Positions 25,524-33,315 of a stretch of DNA of 64,000 nucleotides are shown piece by piece. Source of the DNA: Paenibacillus oryzisoli (GTDB lineage Bacteria; Bacillota; Bacilli; Paenibacillales; NBRC-103111). Under the pieces are notes generated by a model. That model worked only from the letters and a program-made list of their open reading frames with translations. It was not told the origin of the DNA and made no database searches. Within the stretch, counting starts at the first letter, position 1; each line of letters begins with the position of its first letter. Made by a program: the position numbers and the translations under genes. The stretch spans positions 1-64,000 of the forward strand of contig NZ_LYPB01000046.1 in the NCBI RefSeq assembly GCF_001653565.1, written 5' to 3'.

Positions 25524-27824
25524 TCATTCCGTCGTAGACTGCCGATACGAACTCGGCGAAACACCGAGCACTCGCTTGAACGCTCTGCGGAAAGAGTGCG
25601 AACTATTGTATCCGACACGGGCAGCAATTTCATCGACCGTATACGTATCGCCTTTTAACAAATTAGCCGCTTGATCCATCCTTACCTGTTCCAAATGATC
25701 CGATAAATTCTTCCCTGTGACTTCTTTGAACAGGTTGGAGATATATTTCTCTGGACGCTCGACCTTTTCGGCCACCCGGTATAAATTCAGATCAGGATCA
25801 CTATACATCTCAGCGATATACATCATCACTTGCTCTATGGTTTTATTGTGATGATCTGTCTTTTTATTGGCAATCAGCCCGCATAGGGATGCCATAATGC
25901 CGTCGATATTGTGCCGAATCGCATCGATTTCATCATTGGCCTGGATGTCAGCAACGCGATTTTTCACGGTTTCGAAAATGTCGGACTCCTGAAATGTTTT
26001 CTGGTACAGCAATTTCAGGAACGTGCCCTTCAACTCCCCGACAAGCTGATGCTTCATCTCGATGGACAGCTCACGATTCTCGATGTTTTGTGCCATGATC
26101 GCATCCAGAATTCGTCTCGCTTCGTCGAGATCTCCCGCTCTGATCGTACTGATCAAACGCAGTTCAATGTCGAGCGGATAATAGTAGGTGTCACTTTCCA
26201 ACCTTGCATCTGAGAACCACAAGACCCCCTTGCGATTCATGTGCAGGGCATACTCTAACGCCTGAGTAGCTTGCTCGTACGTGTGGCTAACCTCCATTAG
26301 CGTGGTAAATGGATTTCCCATCGCTGCGATAATCGTAATTTTGTATTCCGTAAATAAAAATTCAGCAAGCTCATTCAGAATTCGCTCAACCTCTTTATTC
26401 GTGGTCTCCGTGTCTTCCGTAGAAGCAATCCCTTCAAAAATGACCGCAACCCGATCCGCACCGAGATCCGTCATATGAACAAACCAACCAAGATCGTGCA
26501 GCGTCTGTTTCATGATGAACCTGGCCGCACTTAACTCGTTCAGAATGTCAACGTTGTCCATACCGGAGTATCCTTTAATTTGCAATATACCCGTATATCC
26601 CGTATCCGCTTGAAGCCCTGTATTGGCCTGCTCGGCAGCCGCAGAAATCTCTTCCAGCGAGCGAAACTCGCCTGCGATAAGCCTTTTTAAGAAAGCATCC
26701 CGAATTAAGGGGAGCTGCCTGTTCAATTCATTTTCGAGACGCTTATTGTTAGAAATCATGTTCGAGATATTGCCCTGTAGAAAGTCATACTCGTTGCGTC
26801 CTATGGCTGCATCTTTGCCAAACTGCTCTTTCATCGCATTCAGCAATCTATGCATAGGATAACTATACCGGTAAGCTTGCCACAGCCCCACCAACAACCC
26901 CACCACCAGAGCGGCGCTTGTCACAGACCACGTAATATACTTGATTTTATTCGCATTTTCCATGAGAACATGTCTAGGAATTCCCGCTCGGTAGACCCAA
27001 CCTGTGGTCTTGGATCGTATGGTAATAACCAAATCGTCATTATAGAATTGACTTGCCTGCGATTGATTGAAGCTGGAGTCTGAGGCCAACTTGGCAGCAT
27101 CCGTTTCATTCATACCAAGCAAGCTTATCGTATGCCCTTGGGCATCACTGATATGAGACCAGCCACCGTATTGATCCTGGAGATCCGATAAGACGCTTGA
27201 GATAACTTTTTCATCAATGAGAACAACGACAGTAGCACGCGCGGCTCCACTAAAGCTGTCTAGCGGGAGCGATTGTATATACGTAATCACAGAGGTTTGC
27301 ACACCATTCGTGACAAAGGGTTTCAGCGGTATGATTTCCCTGTTGTGCGTTTGCTCTAGTAGTGTTCGTTTCCATTCATCCGGGGCTAGATCCTTGTAGT
27401 GAAAAGACTGATAATACCGTTCCGGTTGGAAATAGGAAGATGCCGGCGTTAAAAGCACATTATAATTATTTAAGTAGATAAAAAATTGCTGTAAGAAATC
27501 ATTCGTCTGGCTCCATGCTTTAATATCATTATTGACCTTCCAAATACCATACAGATTAACTTTCTCATCCATTCCCTTCTCATTCATAAGAACGTTCAGC
27601 TCTTGATTCAGAGCCAACTGCCTCGTGAAACCCTCGACCTCAGCCATCCTCCGCTCCAGAATATCCTGACTCTTCCGAAGCTGTGTTACGTTATTCTCAA
27701 TAGATACGGATTGCGTCACTGCAATTGCGGTACGGTAAGACATATATCCGGCAATACTCGGAATAACCAAGATGATGATATAGGAGATCAGAAATTTACG
27801 GAATAACCGTGAGAACTTCGGCAT
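25524..27824 (-). CDS. membrane-bound AraC-family regulator (YtdP type)
   Basis: 766 residues. A membrane helix at about 10-32 and another at about 295-315 flank an extracytoplasmic sensing domain. A cytoplasmic middle region follows, and the C-terminus (about 660-760) is an AraC double helix-turn-helix (DLNLYRVAEKVERPEKYISN, then VDEIAARVGYNSSHSFRRAF). This one-component design senses an outside sugar and controls the adjacent transporter. AAGGGGGATAGGGTTC precedes the ATG. A perfect cre site lies 19 bp upstream, so glucose should repress it through CcpA. Its neighbours are GH95 and the LplBC-type operon, both carrying the B-type promoter; they are the probable targets (inference). Confidence 0.92.
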   Translation of the reverse strand: MPKFSRLFRKFLISYIIILVIPSIAGYMSYRTAIAVTQSVSIENNVTQLRKSQDILERRMAEVEGFTRQLALNQELNVLMNEKGMDEKVNLYGIWKVNNDIKAWSQTNDFLQQFFIYLNNYNVLLTPASSYFQPERYYQSFHYKDLAPDEWKRTLLEQTHNREIIPLKPFVTNGVQTSVITYIQSLPLDSFSGAARATVVVLIDEKVISSVLSDLQDQYGGWSHISDAQGHTISLLGMNETDAAKLASDSSFNQSQASQFYNDDLVITIRSKTTGWVYRAGIPRHVLMENANKIKYITWSVTSAALVVGLLVGLWQAYRYSYPMHRLLNAMKEQFGKDAAIGRNEYDFLQGNISNMISNNKRLENELNRQLPLIRDAFLKRLIAGEFRSLEEISAAAEQANTGLQADTGYTGILQIKGYSGMDNVDILNELSAARFIMKQTLHDLGWFVHMTDLGADRVAVIFEGIASTEDTETTNKEVERILNELAEFLFTEYKITIIAAMGNPFTTLMEVSHTYEQATQALEYALHMNRKGVLWFSDARLESDTYYYPLDIELRLISTIRAGDLDEARRILDAIMAQNIENRELSIEMKHQLVGELKGTFLKLLYQKTFQESDIFETVKNRVADIQANDEIDAIRHNIDGIMASLCGLIANKKTDHHNKTIEQVMMYIAEMYSDPDLNLYRVAEKVERPEKYISNLFKEVTGKNLSDHLEQVRMDQAANLLKGDTYTVDEIAARVGYNSSHSFRRAFKRVLGVSPSSYRQSTTE

Positions 27825-27842
27825 GAACCCTATCCCCCTTTT

Positions 27843-27856
27843 TGTAAGCGCTATCT
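27843..27856 (+). promoter_or_regulatory. cre site (CcpA operator)
   Basis: TGTAAGCGCTATCT fits TGWAARCGNWNNCW at every position. It lies immediately upstream of the membrane AraC gene, between its start and the GH95 terminator, where binding would block its promoter. Confidence 0.7.
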
Positions 27857-27903
27857 AAAGTGTGTTCTATTATACCATGTCGTTTTGCAAAAAAACAAAG
27901 GAA

Positions 27904-27936
27904 AGGCAACTACTTTTATGCTGACTGTAGCTGCCT
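27904..27936 (-). terminator. rho-independent terminator after GH95
   Basis: AGGCAACTAC (27904-27913) pairs with GTAGCTGCCT (27927-27936) with one G-T type mismatch. On the minus strand TTTCCTTTGTTTTTTT follows. It is 16 bp past the stop codon at 27952. Confidence 0.82.
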
Positions 27937-27951
27937 GGGTCTACTCGATAT

Positions 27952-30270
27952 TTAGATAAGTTTCACGCGTAAGGTACTGTCAATGTGGTACGTACAGCCG
28001 GGCTCCAGGGCCATTTCAATCTTGGAGTCTTGATAACGAAGGAGCACACGACTTGGGGAAAATGATTTGAAGACCGCCTCGACCAACTGGCCGTTTGCCC
28101 AACTCACATCCACCTCCACGTTCCCTTTGGCCCGTAAACCTGTAACCCTCCCTGTTTGCCATTTGGCCGGAAGCGCCGGCAGCAAGTGAATGCCTCCTAC
28201 ATGGCTTTGCAGCAGCATTTCACCAATAGCCGCCGTACCGCCGAAATTACCGTCGATCACAAATATATTCGTTTCGGCCCCTGCGATCCCAGCCTTGGAG
28301 AAGGTTAATCCATTGTCAAAACACAAATGACCAATTAAATGTCTAAGGTGTTTGTAAGCATTCTCCCCGTCGTGCAATCTGGCAAAATTGGCTGCAAACG
28401 CGGCTAACGTAAACTCAACATCCTCTAACATCTCACGTTCCATGCGATTCACCAAGGTTACTCTTGCTGCTTCGCTCAGTTCTGGCGTCCCTTCAGGCGT
28501 CACCTGATTCCCAGGGTATAAACAGAATAAATGAGCGAAATGGCGATGGTCTGGCTGCGCCTCTTCATAATCCTCCAGCCACTCCTGCAATTGTCCTCGA
28601 CGTCCAATCATCAACGGCGGCAATATGGCGATAGCTTGTTTCAGCTTCCGTTGCAGCTCTACATCCACTTGCAAATGCTCAGACGCTTCTAGGCAAAATA
28701 CAAACAAATCGCGAACCAGCACTTGGTCCAGCGTAGATCCCATGGACAATGGGTACTCGCTTCTCTGCGGATCATTCACATAGAAACTATTTTCAGGCGA
28801 ATTCGAAGGGCCTGTTACTAGCCAACCATACTTCGGGTGTACTGTCATATAGTCGAGGAAGAAGGCAGCAGCTTCTTTCAGCACTGGATATGCTGTCTCT
28901 GCCAGAAACTGCTGATCGAGGCCGAATTCATAGTGCTCGCGAAGATGTGTGGCAATCCACAAGCCTCCCGTTACGTTCAGCCCCCACGATGTTTCCCAGC
29001 CTGGCGACGCGAATCCCCATGCATTGGTAAATACGTGAGCGACCCATCCCTCACACCCATAGAAATGCTGCGCTGCCGCTCTTCCGCTCTCCGCTAATTG
29101 CGCAATGAACCGCATTAAGGGACGATGGCATTCCGCCAAATTGCTCCCTTCCGTTGGGAAATAATTCATTTGCGTGTTGATATCCAAATGATAATCGCAG
29201 CTCCACTGCATCCGATTGGCTTCCCCATCGTTCCAAATGCCTTGGAGATTAAGCGGCAACGGAGAATCAGCCCTAGACCCAGCAATCGTTAAATAGCGGC
29301 CATATTGATAAAATAAGGCAAACAAATGCGGATCATCATCCTGCCCCTCGAAGAACAGACGTATGCGTTCATCCGTTGGTAAACTAGATTGACTTGATAC
29401 GCCTAGATCTAGATATACTCGATCGTACAGCTGCCGATAATCCGCCACATGCTCCGCTCGAAGCTGATCATATCCCATTGTAGTGGCGTTCTCCATTTGA
29501 CGCAGCGACTGTAACTTCCACTTGTCATTATTGCTGCCATAATCCGTGTTCGCTGCTACATAGATGACTACATCATCTGCGTCGTCGATCCTAATGTGAC
29601 CAGCATCCCTATCTGCGGTCACGCTGCCGCCACTCGCGATGACTTTCAACATGCCTTGGCAGCATACACCACACTCTCCGTTGCTGTGCATATTTTCCGT
29701 TGCTTGCCCCTCAAAAATAAACGTATCGTGACCGAATAATGTTGCAGTGAAGCGATCTGTTCTTCCGAGAAGGCTCAGCGTGAATGAAATCCCACCAGGC
29801 TGATCGCTTGATAATCTCGAAGCCACGATTCCGCCTGGATGCGAAGCCCAAACCTCTCTTGTTCGTGAATGTCCTCCTGAGGTGTAGGTTGTCCGCGTAC
29901 AAGCATGCTGAAGATCCAACTCACGAATCAACTCATCGCCTTGATGAGCAAACGTAAGTTGCACATCGCACATCGATAAGTTCGTGCCGAAATTCCCTTT
30001 TTTTGGCTGCAGTAACTCTTTTGCCAGCTCATCTCCCCGCCTATAATCCCCGGCAAAAAAATGCTCGCGCATCTGATCTAGTTCTGCTCTCGTGTTGGAT
30101 TGGCTTGGAATGGCTTCCGACTTCCCTGACCAATAGGTCAGTTCTGTTATACTCCATGTTTCATGTTCTACACCACCGTAAATCATGGCACCTAATCGGC
30201 CATTTCCAATAGGCAATCCTTGCGTCCAATTCGAGGCTGGACGATTATACCATAGCTTCATTTCATTCAT
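27952..30270 (-). CDS. GH95-family glycoside hydrolase (alpha-L-fucosidase type)
   Basis: 772 residues. The N-terminal beta-sandwich starts with the family's typical LWYNRPASNWTQGLPIGNGRLGAM, followed by an (alpha/alpha)6 barrel containing PLNLQGIWND, WSCDYHLDINTQMNYFP, GGLWIATHLREHYEFG and the C-terminal ELLLQSH-HLLPALP region seen in GH95. The family removes alpha-1,2-linked L-fucose (some members L-galactose). No signal peptide, so it works inside the cell on imported oligosaccharide. GGGGGA lies about 9 bp before the ATG. It is transcribed alone from promoter element B2 and ends at its own terminator, next to the membrane AraC regulator. Confidence 0.93.
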   Translation of the reverse strand: MNEMKLWYNRPASNWTQGLPIGNGRLGAMIYGGVEHETWSITELTYWSGKSEAIPSQSNTRAELDQMREHFFAGDYRRGDELAKELLQPKKGNFGTNLSMCDVQLTFAHQGDELIRELDLQHACTRTTYTSGGHSRTREVWASHPGGIVASRLSSDQPGGISFTLSLLGRTDRFTATLFGHDTFIFEGQATENMHSNGECGVCCQGMLKVIASGGSVTADRDAGHIRIDDADDVVIYVAANTDYGSNNDKWKLQSLRQMENATTMGYDQLRAEHVADYRQLYDRVYLDLGVSSQSSLPTDERIRLFFEGQDDDPHLFALFYQYGRYLTIAGSRADSPLPLNLQGIWNDGEANRMQWSCDYHLDINTQMNYFPTEGSNLAECHRPLMRFIAQLAESGRAAAQHFYGCEGWVAHVFTNAWGFASPGWETSWGLNVTGGLWIATHLREHYEFGLDQQFLAETAYPVLKEAAAFFLDYMTVHPKYGWLVTGPSNSPENSFYVNDPQRSEYPLSMGSTLDQVLVRDLFVFCLEASEHLQVDVELQRKLKQAIAILPPLMIGRRGQLQEWLEDYEEAQPDHRHFAHLFCLYPGNQVTPEGTPELSEAARVTLVNRMEREMLEDVEFTLAAFAANFARLHDGENAYKHLRHLIGHLCFDNGLTFSKAGIAGAETNIFVIDGNFGGTAAIGEMLLQSHVGGIHLLPALPAKWQTGRVTGLRAKGNVEVDVSWANGQLVEAVFKSFSPSRVLLRYQDSKIEMALEPGCTYHIDSTLRVKLI

Positions 30271-30311
30271 ACGTGTAATTCCCCCATAATGGTTACGCTT
30301 TCTCTATGCTC

Positions 30312-30392
30312 ATTGTAGGGGATATTTCTCCTGTACGGATAGGTACAATTGCGGTAATCCACGTACAATTGCCTCCATACATAGGGTACATC
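30312..30392 (-). promoter_or_regulatory. promoter element B2: three GTAC sites and a conserved -10
   Basis: Read on the minus strand: GATGTAC (about 30386), AATTGTAC (30363-30370), AATTGTAC (30343-30350), then TACAAT (30312-30317) as the -10. Distances are 23, 20 and 26, identical to element B1. Flanks ATCCCCTACAATGAG and AGAAAGCG also match. The remaining part of the 420-bp gap up to 30691 shows no gene. Confidence 0.7.
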
Positions 30393-30691
30393 TCTCATTC
30401 GTGCATCCATATTTACATGACCATGAAAACAGCTGAATGCCTATTGCGTATTTCAAAGAATATGGCTGGAATCCTGTTGCGAAGGACCTTTGTGAACAGT
30501 GTTGCTGCTCCTGTTGCGCAGAGGTAGTCTACGAATTCTTTCCCTAAGCTAGCCGTGCTTTAATTCGCTATAAACAGTGGATTTTCGCGCGGAGTTTCAA
30601 GGAAAATTAGCCCATTTCACTCATGACAGCGAACAAGTTGCCTGTTATGCTAGCCTCAAAATGCTGATTCACGGTATAAGGGAGGCTAGGC

Positions 30692-32137
30692 ATGTATCGA
30701 TTGTGGAAAAAAACTTCGCTGCTCCTAACGGCTAGTGCATTGTTATTGACAGGTGTAACCGTTGGGGGATCTAGAGCTGGCGCAGAAGCAAATATTTATA
30801 GCATGACTTTGAAGTTAACAGGCGGAGTCTGGAATGATTGGATTTCATATGTAACCGCAGAGATTCCCTTCGTCATTACGTACAATACAACAAAGGCTGT
30901 GTCCACAACTTCAGACGATGCCTTGTTCTATTCGCGCGACAACGGAGTCAGCTGGATTTCACTCACACGCGGGGAAGGCGGTGCGCTAACACTCCCGATC
31001 GATCCCAGCCTCACTTCGGTTCGCTTTCGTATTCACGCTTGGTTCGATCCTTTGGTAGGCAGCAACAGTGAAGACGACTTTATATCGCAGCCATACCCCG
31101 TAAAGCAGCCTGGAGGCCCCACCGATGTGAAAGCCACAGCCAATGCCAATGGTTCCGTGACACTAACTTGGCTGGATAATTCGAATATGGAATCCCGCTA
31201 CGACATCACGCGAACAGGACCTGATGGCAAGAAGACTTTCACCCTTGCAGGCAAAACCGATTCTATCGGCCAGGTATCCTACACAGATACACAAACTAGT
31301 ACAACCCAAGACACTTGGTATGTGTACCAAATCAAACCCATCATTGACCAATATGCGATTCCCGAGTATCTGATTCCTGGAGAAGCGGTAACCATTGTGG
31401 AAACTTCAGCTCCTCTAAGCGGAATTAATGACATCGTTAAAACCGATACGCCTCTGTTGAAGGGATCAGGTATACAACCTATACTGAAGCCGGGCAAAAC
31501 GAAAGTTAACATCCTTGATGATATTGCCCAGATCAAGGTTTCATCTGATCTTATTTCCAAAGTGGACGGTGTGATTACGAATGTGCCGGACATCTTTGCT
31601 GGTGCCAGTTCGTGGGCACTGCCTGAATTGAAACAAGCGTTCGGGCTCGGATTGACCACCAGTGAAACCTTAAGCAAGTATTCAGAGGCCATTACGAGAG
31701 AGGATTTTGCCGGTCTTGCCGTTCGACTCTATGAGAAGCTGACTGGGAAAACACTAGCGCCTGACTATAATCCCGTGTTCAAAGACACGAATAATATGCA
31801 GGTGAACCAAGCATATCGGTTGGGCATCGTGAATGGCTTGACGAACGATACCTTTGGGCCTAAGAACCCGATCACTCGCCAAGAGATGAGTGTCATGCTG
31901 CTGCGGACGGTGAAGTTGGCGAAGCCAGGTGTAGCGCTAGATACAACTATGAAAACAACCTTCAACGACTCGGGCTCCATCTCAAGCTGGGCGGGGGATG
32001 CCATGAACTTTGTTGTGAACTACGGCATCATGAATGGCATTGCCGGCAACAAACTCGATCCGCACGGCAACACCACGCGGGAGCAAGCGATCCTTCTCTC
32101 ACTGCGCACGTATTTGGCAACCGCGTTGCTAAAATAG
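30692..32137 (+). CDS. SLH-domain surface protein with a fibronectin III-like domain
   Basis: 481 residues. Signal peptide 1-31 (cleavage near SRAGA). Residues 35-135 form an unassigned beta-rich domain, 140-235 a fibronectin type III-like domain (PTDVKATANANGSVTLTW), 245-298 a linker, and then three SLH repeats at about 300-349, 361-409 and 423-475. The last two carry the usual F-D and TRQEM / TREQA signatures; the first is degenerate. SLH triplets bind pyruvylated secondary cell-wall polymer, so the protein sits on the cell surface. AAGGGAGGCTAGGC precedes the ATG. It stands alone, with a perfect terminator downstream. No catalytic domain is visible. Confidence 0.9.
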   Translation: MYRLWKKTSLLLTASALLLTGVTVGGSRAGAEANIYSMTLKLTGGVWNDWISYVTAEIPFVITYNTTKAVSTTSDDALFYSRDNGVSWISLTRGEGGALTLPIDPSLTSVRFRIHAWFDPLVGSNSEDDFISQPYPVKQPGGPTDVKATANANGSVTLTWLDNSNMESRYDITRTGPDGKKTFTLAGKTDSIGQVSYTDTQTSTTQDTWYVYQIKPIIDQYAIPEYLIPGEAVTIVETSAPLSGINDIVKTDTPLLKGSGIQPILKPGKTKVNILDDIAQIKVSSDLISKVDGVITNVPDIFAGASSWALPELKQAFGLGLTTSETLSKYSEAITREDFAGLAVRLYEKLTGKTLAPDYNPVFKDTNNMQVNQAYRLGIVNGLTNDTFGPKNPITRQEMSVMLLRTVKLAKPGVALDTTMKTTFNDSGSISSWAGDAMNFVVNYGIMNGIAGNKLDPHGNTTREQAILLSLRTYLATALLK

Positions 32138-32175
32138 AACGTAGCTGCATGCTGTATCGCAGTTTCACCAGTAGT

Positions 32176-32213
32176 AAAAAAGGCATTCACTCCTAGGAGT
32201 GAATGCCTTTTTT
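32176..32213 (+). terminator. perfect palindromic terminator after the SLH gene
   Basis: A fully symmetrical 38-bp palindrome centred on TCCTAGGA, with AAAAAAGGCATTCAC on the left and its complement ending in TTTTTT on the right. It can act in either direction and lies 38 bp after the stop codon. Confidence 0.93.
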
Positions 32214-32236
32214 ACAAGCCCGTGGCTGGGTGAATC

Positions 32237-33011
32237 GATGGGATTCACGCGGGGATTCCTGCTGGATTCTCCATGGATTCCCGACGGTATTCCCTCGCGG
32301 ATTCCTCTCGCTATTCTCGCGCCGATAGATCGCCACGCTGCATCCCCAACTGTGTATGCGCTGCCGTTGCTGCCAACTCCACTAGCTATCAAGCTCCACA
32401 TGAGGTACCGCGCTGCAATAACTGGAAAACCTACAGTTATTTCAGGCGCATGTAGCTGGCTGTAGCAAATAACTGGAAAATCTACAGCTATTCTCAGCCA
32501 TTTCCCCGCTTTTCGCCAGAATAGTTGAATTTAACTGTAGTTTTTCCATCTAAATGGAAAAATCAGCCGATTCTGGCGGATTTAGATGTCGTTTTTCCAT
32601 CTAATTGCGGAAGCAGTGCCTTTCGGCTGAAAAGCTGGGTGAACCGATGGTATTCCCGACGGTATTCATACGGGTATTCACGCGGGGATTCCACCCGCTA
32701 TTCTCGCGCCGATAGATCGTCACGCTGCATCCCCAACTGTGTATGCGCTGCCGTTGCTGCCAACTCCACTAGCTATCAAGCTCCATATGAGGCCCCTCGC
32801 TGCAATAACTGGAAAACCTACAGTTATTTCAGGCGCATTTAGCTGGCTGTAACAAATAACTGGAAAATCTACAGCTATTCTCAGCCATTTGCCCGCTTTT
32901 CGCCAGAATGGTGGAGTTTAACTGTAGTTTTTCCATCTAAATGGAAAAATCATCCGATTCTGGCGGATTTAGATGTAGTTTTTCCATCTAATTGCGGAAG
33001 ACATTGCTGTG
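32237..33011. repeat. 387-bp tandem duplication built from hairpin repeats
   Basis: Two copies of about 387 bp stand head to tail (for example gccgatagatcg at 32321 and again at 32708). Each contains a short-period gattc/ggtattc region, a unique-looking 75-bp block that is nearly identical in both copies, two hairpins AATAACTG...CAGTTATT (32417-32441 and 32468-32492 in copy one) and two inverted copies of the TTTTTCCATCTAAATGG core. The flanking low-period part has diverged far more than the rest. No gene is supported anywhere in 32138-33315. Confidence 0.9.
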
Positions 33012-33039
33012 GGCTGAAAAAGGGGAACCGACAGATGAT

Positions 33040-33300
33040 CCCGCGGGCTCCCCCAAGCTTGTATGCACTTCAGTTGCTGCATGCTTCACTAGGCTGCTTC
33101 ATTTCCCACAGGGTGCTGCATGCTTTACTGTTTATGCATACCCCACCTGGGTTGCTGCATTCCCTACTATTTATGCTCACCTCACTGGGTTGCTGCATGC
33201 TTCACTGGGGTGCTTCATTCCCTTTTGTTTATGGATACCCCAATGGGATGCTATATTCCTTATCGTTTACCTACCACCGGTGGTCTACTTGCTCATTGAG
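33040..33300. repeat. degenerate tctgctgcat-type direct repeats
   Basis: The phrase gttgctgcatgcttcact and variants (ggtgctgcatgctttact, gttgctgcattccctact, ggtgcttcattcccttt, gatgctatattccttat) recur about every 30-35 bases, alternating with ttatgcatacccc-like spacers. Open frames through it are by-products of the repeat. It ends just before the stop codon of the DUF5054 gene. Confidence 0.7.
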
Positions 33301-33315
33301 ACGTGCCCAATCACT

